From Microbispora hainanensis (GTDB taxonomy: Bacteria; Actinomycetota; Actinomycetes; Streptosporangiales; Streptosporangiaceae), in contig NZ_VIRM01000006.1 in the NCBI RefSeq assembly GCF_006874475.1, positions 1 through 64,000 on the forward strand: a DNA stretch of 64,000 nt, written 5' to 3'. Both the position numbers and the translations under genes were made by a program. Numbering within the stretch: position 1 is the stretch's first letter; each line of letters begins with the position of its first letter. Below the pieces are notes generated by a model. It saw nothing but the letters and a program-made list of their open reading frames with translations. It was not told where the DNA came from and ran no database searches. Below, one piece after another: positions 54,341 through 63,491 of the stretch.

Positions 54341-55096
54341 ATGGCTCTCGCTGCTGCTTTCGGAGCGATGCTGCGCACGGCGGACGGTGTCCGCATCGAC
54401 GCGGCGCACACGCCCAACAGTTCACTCGATCTCGGCATCGTCGTCGCGCACGGCTTCACCGGCACCTGGAGGGGGCCGGACACCCGGCGCATCGTGCACG
54501 TCCTGTCGCGCTTCGGCGGCGTGGTGTCGTTCGACTTCCGGGGGCACGGCCGCTCCGGCGGCCAGTCCACGGTGGGGGACCTCGAGGTCCTCGACGTGGA
54601 CGCGGCGGTCAAGCACGCCCGCGCGATCGGCTACCGGCGCGTCGCGACCGTCGGCTTCTCCATGGGCGCCGCCGTGGTCGTACGGCACGCCGCGCTGCAC
54701 GGCGGCGTGGACGGGGTGGTGTCGGTGAGCGGCCCGGCCCGTTGGTACTACCGCGGGACCAAGCCCATGCGGCAGGTTCACTGGGCGATCGAACGCTGGC
54801 ACGGCCGGTTGGCGGCCCGGCTGGTCAAGCGCACCAGGATCGCGGGCGGCGGGTGGAACCCCGTGCCGCTTCCGCCGTACGAGGCGGCGGCCCTCATCGC
54901 GCCCACGCCGCTGCTGATCGTGCACGGCGACAGCGACCCGTTCTTCCCCACCGAACACGCCCACGAGTTGTACGAGCACGCCGCCGAGCCGAAGGAGCTG
55001 TGGATCGAGCCCGGCTACGGCCACGCGGAGGCGGCGGCCACCCCCGACCTCGTACGGAAAATTGGTCAGTGGATTTCTCGAACCAAAACCCCATAA
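54341..55096 (+). CDS. Alpha/beta hydrolase
   Basis: About 251 residues. The nucleophile elbow is [11 protein letters not shown] (G-x-S-x-G), the acid is in [13 protein letters not shown] and the histidine in [12 protein letters not shown]; the oxyanion region is [14 protein letters not shown], and [11 protein letters not shown] is typical of lysophospholipase/esterase-type members. There is no signal peptide. The start ATG 54341 follows GGTCGGGGGC; an in-frame GTG at 54263 is less likely. The natural substrate is unknown. It is convergent with the aldehyde dehydrogenase gene. Confidence 0.88.
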   Translation: MALAAAFGAMLRTADGVRIDAAHTPNSSLDLGIVVAHGFTGTWRGPDTRRIVHVLSRFGGVVSFDFRGHGRSGGQSTVGDLEVLDVDAAVKHARAIGYRRVATVGFSMGAAVVVRHAALHGGVDGVVSVSGPARWYYRGTKPMRQVHWAIERWHGRLAARLVKRTRIAGGGWNPVPLPPYEAAALIAPTPLLIVHGDSDPFFPTEHAHELYEHAAEPKELWIEPGYGHAEAAATPDLVRKIGQWISRTKTP

Positions 55097-55217
55097 GGGT
55101 CGTCTATACGGGTTGTGCGGATCCTGGGCCTCCCCTGCCCGCACAGCCGATTGGGGGATCGGCGCACACCCTCACACGGTGTGGCCCAGCGTCGCGGGGG
55201 CGCGCTGGGCGGTTTCA

Positions 55218-55253
55218 CCGGCCCGGTGCGGCACGCACGCCGCACCGGGCCGG
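55218..55253. terminator. Bidirectional terminator between hydrolase and aldehyde dehydrogenase
   Basis: CCGGCCCGGTGCGGC (55218-55232) pairs perfectly over 15 bp with 55239-55253 around a 6-nt loop, ten bases beyond the dehydrogenase stop. Confidence 0.8.
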
Positions 55254-55262
55254 AGGGACGCG

Positions 55263-56699
55263 TCAGCCCAGGCGGGCGATGGACTTGGTCTCCAGGTAGG
55301 CCGACAGGCCCTCGGGTCCGAGCTCGCGGCCGAGGCCGCTGGCCTTGAAGCCGCCGAACGGCGTGTTCGGGTCGAGCGTGTGCATCATGTTGACGCCGTA
55401 GGTGCCGGTGCGCACCCGGCGGGCGACGTCCATCCCGTGCTCGGTGTCGGCGGTCCAGACCGAGCCCGACAGGCCGTAGTCGCTGTCGTTGGCGATCCGC
55501 ACCGCGTCCGCCTCGTCCTCGTACGGGATCACCGTGAGCACCGGGCCGAAGATCTCCTCGCGGGCGATGCGCATGTCGTTGGTGGCCCCGGCGAAGACGG
55601 TCGGGGCGACGTACCAGCCCCGGTCGTACGGCCGGTCGAGACCGCCGACGACGGGCTTGGCGCCCTCCTCGATGCCGGCCCTGATGTAGCCCTCGACCCG
55701 CTCCTGCTGCCGCCTGGCCACCAGTGGCCCGATCCCGGTGGCCGGGTCGGCGGGGTCGCCCACCGGCTGGCCCGTCACCATCTCGGCGACGGCCTGGACC
55801 ACCTCGTCGTACCGGTTGCGGGAGGCGAGGATGCGGGTCTGCGCGACGCACGCCTGGCCGTTGTTCATCAGCGAGGCCATCGACAGGAAGCCCATGGCCG
55901 AGGGCAGGTCGCAGTCGTCGAGGATGATCGCCGCCGACTTGCCGCCGAGTTCGAGCGTGCAGCGCTTGAGCTGCTCGCCGCAGATCGACGCGATCCTGCG
56001 GCCCGCCGCGGTCGAGCCGGTGAAGGCGACCTTGTCGACCCCGGGGTGGGAGACCAGGTGCTCGCCCGCCTCGCGACCGGCCGCGACGATGTTGACGACC
56101 CCGGCGGGAATGCCGGACTCCTGGATCATCTCGGCGAGCAGGTAGGAGTCGAGCGGCGTCTCGGGGGCCGGCTTGACCACGACGGTGCAGCCGGCGACGA
56201 GGGCCGGAGCCAGCTTGGTCATGAGCACGAACTGGGGGACGTTCCAGGGAACGACGGCCGCCACCACGCCGACCGGCTCGCGGCGGACGACGATCGGGCC
56301 GAACAGGCCGGGCCGCTCCTCCTCGACGGGGAACGTCGCGCCGAGACCGGCGAAGTACTTGAGCATGCCCAGCGGCTGCGGGGCCTGGGCGAGCTGGGAG
56401 AACGTGATGGGGGAGCCCATCTCGGTCGTGATGATCTCGGCCATTTCGGCCTGGCGGGCCTCGTAGATCTCCGCCAGCCGGCCCACGATCGCCGCGCGCT
56501 CGGCCATCGTCATCCGCGGCCAGGGCCCGTTGTCGAAGGCGTCCCTGGCGGCCGCGACGGCCCGGTCCATGTCGGCGGCGGTGCCGTCCGGGACCCGGCC
56601 GACGACCTCCTCGGTGTGCGGGGAGATCACCTCGATCGTGTCGGTGCCCGCGGGGGCCACCCAGTCGCCCCCGATGAACAGCGTGTCGTGCTGCAGCAT
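55263..56699 (-). CDS. NAD(P)-dependent aldehyde dehydrogenase
   Basis: 478 residues. Substrate/cofactor landmarks are VVPWNVPQFVLMTKLAPALV with KPAPETPL, FTGSTAAGRRIA, the general base in CTLELGGKSAAIILDD and the catalytic cysteine in NNGQACVAQTRILA. This is a full-length class ALDH superfamily enzyme of broad specificity; the true substrate is not evident. AGGAGG stands nine bases before ATG 56699. It lies downstream of the M14 carboxypeptidase on the same strand but a hairpin separates them. Confidence 0.93.
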   Translation of the reverse strand: MLQHDTLFIGGDWVAPAGTDTIEVISPHTEEVVGRVPDGTAADMDRAVAAARDAFDNGPWPRMTMAERAAIVGRLAEIYEARQAEMAEIITTEMGSPITFSQLAQAPQPLGMLKYFAGLGATFPVEEERPGLFGPIVVRREPVGVVAAVVPWNVPQFVLMTKLAPALVAGCTVVVKPAPETPLDSYLLAEMIQESGIPAGVVNIVAAGREAGEHLVSHPGVDKVAFTGSTAAGRRIASICGEQLKRCTLELGGKSAAIILDDCDLPSAMGFLSMASLMNNGQACVAQTRILASRNRYDEVVQAVAEMVTGQPVGDPADPATGIGPLVARRQQERVEGYIRAGIEEGAKPVVGGLDRPYDRGWYVAPTVFAGATNDMRIAREEIFGPVLTVIPYEDEADAVRIANDSDYGLSGSVWTADTEHGMDVARRVRTGTYGVNMMHTLDPNTPFGGFKASGLGRELGPEGLSAYLETKSIARLG

Positions 56700-56781
56700 G
56701 GCCTGCCTCCTGCTCGGGCGCGTCTTCGCGCACTCACTGAGACCGAACCATGTTCTGCTCGGCCTTGGCAAGAGCCGCCGG

Positions 56782-56815
56782 GGCCCGGCCCGCGCCGGGT
56801 GGCACGGGCCGGGCC
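56782..56815. terminator. Terminator of the M14 carboxypeptidase gene
   Basis: GGCCCGGCCCG (56782-56792) pairs perfectly over 11 bp with CGGGCCGGGCC (56805-56815) around a 12-nt loop, seven bases beyond the carboxypeptidase stop. Confidence 0.75.
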
Positions 56816-56821
56816 GCGGTT

Positions 56822-59800
56822 CTACCGATGCGGCTTGCCGAGCAGGTGCGTCATGGCCCGGCGGACCAGGTCCGTCCGCATGGCCTGGGTCGTCGCGCCC
56901 TCCGCGCCGAAGCCGAAGTAGACCGTGTCCTTCGTGGTGATGCCCGCACCGTCGTCGAGCGTGCTGTCGCTGCGCGCCCAGTCGTTCAGCGCGGGCTCCG
57001 TCCCGGGAGGCGGCCCGGAGACGGTCCAGCCGCCCAGGTCGTCCTCGAACGAGGTCTCCGCGACGGTCGCGCCGTCGGCCTTGACGGTCACGTCGTCCAG
57101 CCACACGCCGAGGCCCTGGGTGCCCCAGTCGCTGATGTAGGAGATCGACACCTCGACCTGCTTGCCCGCGTACGCCGTCAGGTCGGCCGACCACTGCTGC
57201 CAGCCGTTCGACGAGCCGGAGGCGGCGTGCCACGCGCCGGTCGTGCCGGTGGCGGTGCAGGTCACCGCGCCGTCGTACGTCTGGTAGTGGGCGGTGAACG
57301 GATGGATGTCCACCCAGCCGTTGGCGCAGCTGTCGCCCACCTCCTGGGAGGTGTGGCCGTTGGCGTCGGGCAGCGTCGTCCAGTCGTCCTGGCCGGCCGT
57401 GTGCGCCTCGACGGTCATGAAGTCCCAGCCCGGCTCGGTGTTGTACGACGTCCAGAACGACAGCTCGCCACTGGTCTTGCCGGTGAGGTCGATCGTCCTG
57501 GTCAGGCGCTTGTAGGACACGTCCGCCTGACCGCTCTGCACGTCCCAGGAGCCGGTGCGCGGGCTGAACGGCGAGCCCGCGCCGTACTGCCACTTGAGCG
57601 GGGCCGAGCCGGCGAACTGCGGGAACCGGTCGGCCGGCAGGACCGAGGACGTCGTGACGAACGCGGAGGTGTGGTCCTGGTTGCCGGGCGAGTCGCCGCC
57701 GTTGAGCGTGCCCGTGAAGCCGGCGAAGGCGCCGCCGGCGCCCTTCAGCGGCAGCGTGTTCCCGTCGGCGTCCTGGCCGCCGCCCTCCACGAAGGTGTAG
57801 GCGCCGAGGTAGTACTGCACGAAGTCGTTGCTCAGCGACAGGCAGGGGGGCTTGCTGAGGGTCGTGCACTCCGGTTGCGCCGGGTAGTCGGGCTCATACC
57901 AGTAGGCGCCGTTCACGTTCTGGGCGTACAACGCGTACTTGCCGGTGGCGAGCAGCTTGCCGCCCTCGTTGAGGTAGTCGCGGAACGCCAGCTCCAGGGC
58001 CTCGCCCAGGTTGGCGGCGCTGCCGGCGGGCTGGCCGGAGGCGCGGGGGATGATGTCGTCGCCGGTCTCCCAGACGACGGCCTTGTAGTGGCTGAGGACC
58101 CCGAGCGGATGGGGCGCCTTGCGGCCGTTCTTGTCCACGTCGTACACGTCGGAGGAGTAGCCGGCGCCCGCGAGCGCCTTGGCGTAGTCGTCGGCGTACT
58201 TCGCCTCGGTGACGCCCTGGGCCGGGCTGATGCCCGTGACGTCCTCCGCCGCGACGATCAGGACCTTGCCGCCGATGTCCTTGGAGACCTTGTAGGTGAA
58301 CTCCCCGCTCTTCTTGGTGAGCGAGCGGAACCACACCTTCACGGTGTCACCGGGTTTCGCGCCCTTGACCGTGCCTCTGAGCTGGTGGAAGTAGGTGTCG
58401 TAGCCGTCGCCGTAGCGCTCGCCGCCCTTCCACTCGGAGGTCCCGACGGTCTTGGTGCGGCCGCCGTTGATCTGGTAGTCGAGGAAGACCGGCCCGAGCC
58501 TGCGCTTGGCGTTCACCTGTACGACCTGGTCGGTGCCGTAGCCGACGTCGAACGGGTCCAGGACGAAGTCGGGCACGGTGTTGCCGAGGTGGCTGACCGG
58601 GTCGCTCATGTCGAGCGCCGACTTCGCGACGTCGAGCGCGAAGGGAAGCTGCTTTTCGAACTCGGCCTGCACCAGCGCCTCGTCGTCGGGGAAGACGAAG
58701 CCGCAGCCGTCGCAGCCCTCCTCAAGCTCCGGCGTCCAGGCGAGCGTGCCGTACGCCTTGTGCGCGTGGTCGGTGGTCTCGCCGTTCGTCGTGTAGAGCT
58801 CAGCGCCGACCCCCGGGTCGAAGCCGGGGACGGCCGGGTTCTCGTCGGTGCCGGTCAGCGCCAGGTAGACGGGGTCGTCGGCGGTCTTCGTCGCGACCTG
58901 CCAGCCCTCGGGATACAGCAGCAGCGGGCCGTACGAGTGGTAGTTGACCTGAGCCTTGAAACGCAGCCGCTTGAGCAGGCCGTCCATGGCCCGGACCTCG
59001 GGCTCCGACACCGGGGCGGTGCCGCGGTAGGTCTCGCTGCTGAAGACGCCGGACGAGCCCTCCTCGTCGTATCCCCACCGCGTGGGGAAGTTGCGGTTGA
59101 GGTCGACGCCGTCGTTGCCGGTGATCCGGCCGTCGCGGTCGTTGTCCCGCAGGTTCTTGCGCCAGAGCCGGTTGCCCTCGGTGAAGGTGAAGTCGTAGCC
59201 GTCGGGGTTGGAGACCGGCACGAACCAGACCTCGGTGGTGGTCAGCAGCCGGCTGATGTCGGATTTGCCCTTATTGGCCACCAGGTATTTCAGCAGCCGC
59301 ATGTCGACCTCGGCCGCGATCCACTCACGGGCGTGCTGGGTGGCCGAGTAGAGCACCGCAGGCTTGACGCCGTCGGGCAGCACCTGGGCCGGCTTTGTGA
59401 GCTTCAGCGCGAGGATGTCCTTCCCCTGGAGGGTCTTGCCGATCGTCTCCAGCTTCGCGATGTCCTTGTTGGCGTTCGCGATGGAGCGGAGCTGGTCGGC
59501 GATGCCGCCCTTCTCCGAGTAGGACTTCCAGACGGTGTATCCGCCGGCCGCCTGCGCCTTCGCGGCCTGCAACTGCGTCTGGCCCTGTGGATTGCGCACC
59601 GGCTGCGGCCGATAACCGAGGATCTGGAGCTTCTTCAGCTCGGCGGGGGTCGCCGTCAGTTCGACGTGCTCCTTGTCGCCCGAGAGGTGCCGTTGGACGA
59701 CGTCGAAGCCCTTCTGGGTCAGCGTGCCCGAGGTGCCGGGCGCGCTGTCGAGCTGGTAGAGGTCGGCTTGGTCCGCTGGGGGGAGCGGGTCGCCCTGGTC

Positions 59801-59884
59801 GGCCTGCGCCGGGGAGCCCGGCACCAGGAGCGCCGCGCCGAGAACCGCGGCGGCCAGAGTCGAGACGATCTCTCGTCGGGACAT
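56822..59884 (-). CDS. Secreted multidomain M14 zinc carboxypeptidase
   Basis: 1020 residues. A signal peptide (about 1-28, with STLAAAVLGAALLVPGSPAQ) leads to a propeptide and the M14 peptidase domain (about 115-430): zinc ligands in ATQHAREWIAAEVD (H-x-x-E) and VNYHSYGPLLLYPE, with DGVDLNRNFPTRWGYD and a conserved TPELEEGCDG end. Then comes a domain with KVLIVAAEDVTG and YKAVVWETGDD that resembles a glutamine-amidotransferase-like fold, and C-terminal beta modules of the immune-inhibitor-A/M6 type (about 750-960). It digests peptides outside the cell. No strong ribosome site is visible. Its gene is large and monocistronic. Confidence 0.88.
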   Translation of the reverse strand: MSRREIVSTLAAAVLGAALLVPGSPAQADQGDPLPPADQADLYQLDSAPGTSGTLTQKGFDVVQRHLSGDKEHVELTATPAELKKLQILGYRPQPVRNPQGQTQLQAAKAQAAGGYTVWKSYSEKGGIADQLRSIANANKDIAKLETIGKTLQGKDILALKLTKPAQVLPDGVKPAVLYSATQHAREWIAAEVDMRLLKYLVANKGKSDISRLLTTTEVWFVPVSNPDGYDFTFTEGNRLWRKNLRDNDRDGRITGNDGVDLNRNFPTRWGYDEEGSSGVFSSETYRGTAPVSEPEVRAMDGLLKRLRFKAQVNYHSYGPLLLYPEGWQVATKTADDPVYLALTGTDENPAVPGFDPGVGAELYTTNGETTDHAHKAYGTLAWTPELEEGCDGCGFVFPDDEALVQAEFEKQLPFALDVAKSALDMSDPVSHLGNTVPDFVLDPFDVGYGTDQVVQVNAKRRLGPVFLDYQINGGRTKTVGTSEWKGGERYGDGYDTYFHQLRGTVKGAKPGDTVKVWFRSLTKKSGEFTYKVSKDIGGKVLIVAAEDVTGISPAQGVTEAKYADDYAKALAGAGYSSDVYDVDKNGRKAPHPLGVLSHYKAVVWETGDDIIPRASGQPAGSAANLGEALELAFRDYLNEGGKLLATGKYALYAQNVNGAYWYEPDYPAQPECTTLSKPPCLSLSNDFVQYYLGAYTFVEGGGQDADGNTLPLKGAGGAFAGFTGTLNGGDSPGNQDHTSAFVTTSSVLPADRFPQFAGSAPLKWQYGAGSPFSPRTGSWDVQSGQADVSYKRLTRTIDLTGKTSGELSFWTSYNTEPGWDFMTVEAHTAGQDDWTTLPDANGHTSQEVGDSCANGWVDIHPFTAHYQTYDGAVTCTATGTTGAWHAASGSSNGWQQWSADLTAYAGKQVEVSISYISDWGTQGLGVWLDDVTVKADGATVAETSFEDDLGGWTVSGPPPGTEPALNDWARSDSTLDDGAGITTKDTVYFGFGAEGATTQAMRTDLVRRAMTHLLGKPHR

Positions 59885-60096
59885 CGGTGAGCCCTTCGTG
59901 AGGGGTGACGATCTCCCGAATCTCTGTCGGGGTCAAACCGCGTTCAAGTGCGGTAAGGCGACGCGTAAGTCTCGAATTGGTCACAAAACGGAGAACTCGA
60001 CGATTGTCCGCTTTAGGCGCAAGAGTTTCACCTGTTCCGGTAGCAGACGTAAAGATCGTCTCCTATAGTTTCAGGCCGAATCCGAGTGGAGGTCGC

Positions 60097-60999
60097 GTGC
60101 GGCGCTGGGCCAGGCTTGCGGTGGTCGCCACCGTGTTGCTCGTCGCGCCGTCCGTCTCGGGCGCCATCTCGGGTGGGCTCACCGCCGAGGCGGAGCCGGA
60201 CCAGCAGGCCAAGCTCCGCAAGCTCACCCAGGAGGCCGCCGCGCTCCAGAAGGAGTATCGCGGCGAGATCCTCAGCCTGGACGACGCGAAGAGGGCCGCG
60301 CAGAAGGCGTCCAGCAACGTCAAGAAGCTGAAGTCGGACCTGCTCGCGGCCCAGCGGCAGGTGGCGGCGTTCGCCCAGACCTCGTACATGAGCGGGGGCG
60401 CGGACGCCTCCCGGATCTTCTCCCTGTCGGCCGACCCCAGCTCGCTGGCGACGCTGGCCTATCTGGGCACCGCCAGGACCGAGCGGCTCAACGGCGTCAA
60501 GGATCTCGTCGCCAAGCAGAAGAAGGCTGCCGCCGCGGCCGCCAAGGAGATCGACAAGCTGCAGGACCACATCAAGGAGCTCAAGGCGAAGCGCGGCGAG
60601 ATCGAGCGCCTGATGGCCAAGTTCGGCTTCCAGACACCCGACGCCGGCAGCGGCCTGACGCAGCGCATGATCTCGACGCGCAACGCGATCATGTCGCAGT
60701 TCCCGATGCCTTTCGGCGTCGGCTGCCTCCGCGCCGGCGACCCGGGAGAGCACGGCAAGGGCCGGGCCTGCGACTTCATGATGAGCGGCGGCGGCCGTAT
60801 GCCCGACGCCGTGGCCAAGGAGCGCGGCGACGCCCTCGCCCAGTGGTGCATCCAGCACGCGAGCGAGTACGGGATCATGTACATCATCTGGCAGCAGCGC
60901 TTCTACGACATGCGCACGGGCGCCGGATGGCGGATGATGTCCGACCGCGGCGGCATCACCGCCAACCACTACGACCACGTTCACGTGTCGGTGCTCTGA
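60097..60999 (+). CDS. Secreted coiled-coil protein with ARB_07466-like C-terminal domain
   Basis: 300 residues. A signal sequence (about 1-25, RLAVVATVLLVAPSVSGAIS) precedes a long coiled coil (about 35-185, KLRKLTQEAAALQKEYRGEI) like the N-terminal arm of NlpC/P60 wall hydrolases. The C-terminal domain (about 200-300) has GEHGKGRACDFMMSGGG and NHYDHVHVSVL; the histidines and Asp resemble a metal-peptidase-like site but the usual NlpC Cys-His pair is absent. It may act on, or hold, peptidoglycan. GTG 60097 is preceded by GGAGG. Its end overlaps the GH1 gene by 19 bases. Confidence 0.8.
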   Translation: MRRWARLAVVATVLLVAPSVSGAISGGLTAEAEPDQQAKLRKLTQEAAALQKEYRGEILSLDDAKRAAQKASSNVKKLKSDLLAAQRQVAAFAQTSYMSGGADASRIFSLSADPSSLATLAYLGTARTERLNGVKDLVAKQKKAAAAAAKEIDKLQDHIKELKAKRGEIERLMAKFGFQTPDAGSGLTQRMISTRNAIMSQFPMPFGVGCLRAGDPGEHGKGRACDFMMSGGGRMPDAVAKERGDALAQWCIQHASEYGIMYIIWQQRFYDMRTGAGWRMMSDRGGITANHYDHVHVSVL

Positions 61000-62261
61000 A
61001 CCTCCAGGAACTTCCGCAGCCAGTGGTAGGACGCCTTCGGCGTGCGCTCCTGGGTCTCGAAATCGACGTGCACCAGGCCGAACCGCTGGTGGTAGCCCTC
61101 GGCCCACTCGAAGTTGTCCAGCAGCGACCAGACGAAGTAGCCCCGCAGGTCCACGTCCGCCCGGCGCATGGCCGTGATGTGGCCGTCGAGGTAGGCGATC
61201 CGCTCCTGGTCGTCCAGGCCGTCGTACGAGCAGCCGTTCTCGGTGATGTAGACGGGCGGCAGCGCGTCGCCGTACCTGGCCTTGAGGGAGTCGAGCAGTT
61301 CGCGCAGGCCGTCGGGCACGACGGGCCAGCCGAACGCGGTGGTGGGGACGCCGGAGATCTCCGCGAACCGGAACGGCAGGCCGTCGCCGCCGGGGCCGCC
61401 GATCCGGGTGGGGTTGTAGTAGTTGATCCCCAGCCCGTCGAGGGGCCGGCCGATCGCCTCCAGGTCGCCGGGCCGTACGGGGATCTCGACGCCGAACGCC
61501 GTCAGGTCGGGGTAGGCGCCGGTGAGGACCGGGTCGTTGAACAGCCGGTTGTGCAGGATGTCGTACGTCTCGGCGGCAAGCAGGTCCTCCGGTGAGTCCG
61601 AGGCGGGCCAGACCGGGGTGCAGTTGTTGGTGATCAGCACCTGCTCCGCCCCGGCCGCCCGCAGGGCCTGCGCGGCCAGGCCGTGCCCGAGCAGCTGGTG
61701 GTGGGCCACCGGCAGCGCGCCGAACATGAGCGCCCTGCCCGGGGCGTGGATGCCCAGGCCGTATCCCTCCACCATGTGGACGAACGGCTCGTTGAGCGTG
61801 ATCCACATGCGTACGCGGTCGGTCAGCCGTTCGGCCACGACGGCGGCGTAGTCGGCGAAACGGCGGGAGGTGTCACGGCTGAGCCAGCCGCCCTCGTCCT
61901 CCAGCGCCTGCGGCAGGTCCCAGTGGAAGAGCGTCGGCACGGGGGTGATGCCGCGCTCGCACAGCGCGTCGACCAGGCGGTCGTAGAAGTCGAGACCGGC
62001 CTGGTTGACCGGGCCGGCGCCGGTGGGCATCACCCGCGGCCAGGCGATCGAGAAGCGGTAGGCGTTGACGCCCAGGCCGGCCATCAGCGCCACGTCCTCG
62101 GCGTAGCGGTGGTAGTGGTCGCAGGCCAGGTCTCCCGTGTGGCCGTCGCGGACCTTGCCCGGCGTGTGCGAGAAGGTGTCCCAGACGGAGGGCCCTCTGC
62201 CGTCCTCGTTCACCGCGCCTTCGATCTGGTAGGACGCGGTGGCCGTGCCCCAGAGGAACAT
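60981..62261 (-). CDS. GH1 family beta-glucosidase
   Basis: 426 residues. The (beta/alpha)8 GH1 signature includes WGTATASYQIEGAVNEDGRG, the acid/base Glu in WITLNEPFVHMVEGYG and the nucleophile Glu in PVYITENGCSYDG; GYFVWSLLDNFEWAEGYHQR near the end is the family tail. It hydrolyses beta-glucosides such as cellobiose and is cytoplasmic (no signal peptide). The N-terminus begins MFLWGTAT, slightly shorter than usual. It diverges from a TetR gene across a short gap with a 25-bp palindrome. Confidence 0.94.
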   Translation of the reverse strand: MFLWGTATASYQIEGAVNEDGRGPSVWDTFSHTPGKVRDGHTGDLACDHYHRYAEDVALMAGLGVNAYRFSIAWPRVMPTGAGPVNQAGLDFYDRLVDALCERGITPVPTLFHWDLPQALEDEGGWLSRDTSRRFADYAAVVAERLTDRVRMWITLNEPFVHMVEGYGLGIHAPGRALMFGALPVAHHQLLGHGLAAQALRAAGAEQVLITNNCTPVWPASDSPEDLLAAETYDILHNRLFNDPVLTGAYPDLTAFGVEIPVRPGDLEAIGRPLDGLGINYYNPTRIGGPGGDGLPFRFAEISGVPTTAFGWPVVPDGLRELLDSLKARYGDALPPVYITENGCSYDGLDDQERIAYLDGHITAMRRADVDLRGYFVWSLLDNFEWAEGYHQRFGLVHVDFETQERTPKASYHWLRKFLEVQSTDT

Positions 62262-62278
62262 AGTGCCGCCTCTCTCAG

Positions 62279-62303
62279 CTAATATGAGGGAAACTCATGT
62301 TAG
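62279..62303. promoter_or_regulatory. TetR operator between GH1 and TetR genes
   Basis: CTAATATGAG and CTCATGTTAG, five bases apart, form an inverted repeat with nine of ten positions paired. It sits 18 bases before the GH1 start and 35 bases before the TetR start, the expected place for a shared repressor site. Confidence 0.75.
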
Positions 62304-62337
62304 CCCGGCCGGTCGAAAAGCGGGAGAGAATGGCGGA

Positions 62338-62982
62338 ATGACGACAGGGGGAGCGCTGCGCCGACGGCCCGCACAACGTCGCAGTCAGGAGCGGGTCGAG
62401 CGCATGCTGGACGAATGCGCCCTGCTGCTCGACGAGGTGGGGTACGCCGCCCTGACCACCAAGGAGGTCGCCCGCCGGGCCGAGGTGCCGATCGGGACCT
62501 TCTACCAGTTCTTCACCGACAAGCAGAGCCTGGTCCGCGCGCTCGCGCTGCGGAACCTGGAGGCCTACCTCGACCGGATCGCCTCCCGGCTGGCCGCCGC
62601 GCCGCTGTCCGACTGGACCGACGCCGTGGACCTGGTCGTCGACGAGTTCGTCCGCATGAAACGGACCACGCCGGGCTTCGGGGTGGTGGACTTCGGCGAG
62701 GTGCTCGCCGCTCCCGGCGGCCCCGCCCTGCCCGGCACCCAGCGGATGCTCGACGAGGCGCTGGAGAACAACGTGATCGTCGCCGACCGGCTGCGCTCCC
62801 TCATCGTCGACCGGCTCGGCGTGGCGCCGGGCGACGGCCTGTCGCGCGCCTTCGTCGTCGCCGTGGAGGCCGCCGACGCCGTGCTCAAACTGGCCTTCCG
62901 CGTCCACCCCGACGGCGACCCCGACCTCATCGCCGAATGCAAACGCCTCGTCCGCCGCTACCTCTCCGACCACCTGGCCTGA
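62338..62982 (+). CDS. TetR-family repressor, likely of the GH1 gene
   Basis: 214 residues. Helix-turn-helix at about 15-65: SQERVERMLDECALLLDEVG, then TTKEVARRAEVPIGTFYQFF, with the FYQFFTDK hallmark. The C-terminal ligand domain has a Pro/Gly-rich VLAAPGGPALPGTQR loop. I chose ATG 62338 with GGGAGAG upstream; an in-frame upstream ATG would include the operator. It probably represses the GH1 glucosidase and itself; the inducer may be a sugar. Confidence 0.9.
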   Translation: MTTGGALRRRPAQRRSQERVERMLDECALLLDEVGYAALTTKEVARRAEVPIGTFYQFFTDKQSLVRALALRNLEAYLDRIASRLAAAPLSDWTDAVDLVVDEFVRMKRTTPGFGVVDFGEVLAAPGGPALPGTQRMLDEALENNVIVADRLRSLIVDRLGVAPGDGLSRAFVVAVEAADAVLKLAFRVHPDGDPDLIAECKRLVRRYLSDHLA

Positions 62983-63028
62983 ATGAACCCCATGGTGACT
63001 GGCGGAAGGGATTGAGTCCGGAGCCGGA

Positions 63029-63440
63029 GTGGCAGGGCTATACACGAATGCTGGTCTGTACGCGATCGGACTCGTGCTCGCCCCGCCTGCTCTGAGCGAA
63101 GAAGCCCGCCGGCGGTTGTGCTCTGTGATCCCAACAGCACGGATGCACTGGTCCCAGGAGGACGACCGGACCCGCATCGCGATGATCCGCGAGGTCCGGT
63201 CTTTACCCGTCGAGGCGAGGGTGTACCGCTGTCGCTTTGATCGACCCAAGCGTAAGGAGGCGGCACGTGCCAGGGCTCTCGCCTGGCTGGTGCAGGAACT
63301 GCCGTATCAGGTTCGCTCTGTCGTGCTTGCCGAGCGCGAGGCGAACCAGGAGCCAAGGCCAGGTCTCACTGCAGCGGGATCAAGGACGTGCTCTGGGTCG
63401 CGGTCGCCGGAGATCCTCCCGCGGCGTCAGGACATAGGTG
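63029..63440 (+). pseudogene. Degraded conserved protein, DUF3800-like, frameshifted
   Basis: A frame from GTG 63029 reads LYTNAGLYAIGLVLAPPALS, then MHWSQEDDRTRIAMIREVRS and ALAWLVQELPYQVRSVVLAE, a pattern seen in small actinobacterial proteins related to DUF3800. After about 63355 this frame becomes low-complexity, while the next frame reads SHCSGIKDVLWVAVAGDPPA and stops normally at about 63440. The beginning also lacks the usual VDES motif. So the gene appears both truncated at the 5' end and frameshifted. Function unknown; the family assignment is tentative. Confidence 0.45.
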
Positions 63441-63491
63441 AGCGTTGAGGATAGCTGTGACGGCAGGGAACGGGCATGACTCCTGAGCGGG

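Noticed and set aside
59885..60096. Cyclic di-AMP (ydaO-type) riboswitch before the secreted coiled-coil gene
   Set aside because: These switches often precede wall hydrolase genes in actinomycetes, but I could not find their conserved purine-rich core here. TATAGT at 60064-60069 remains a plausible -10 box.
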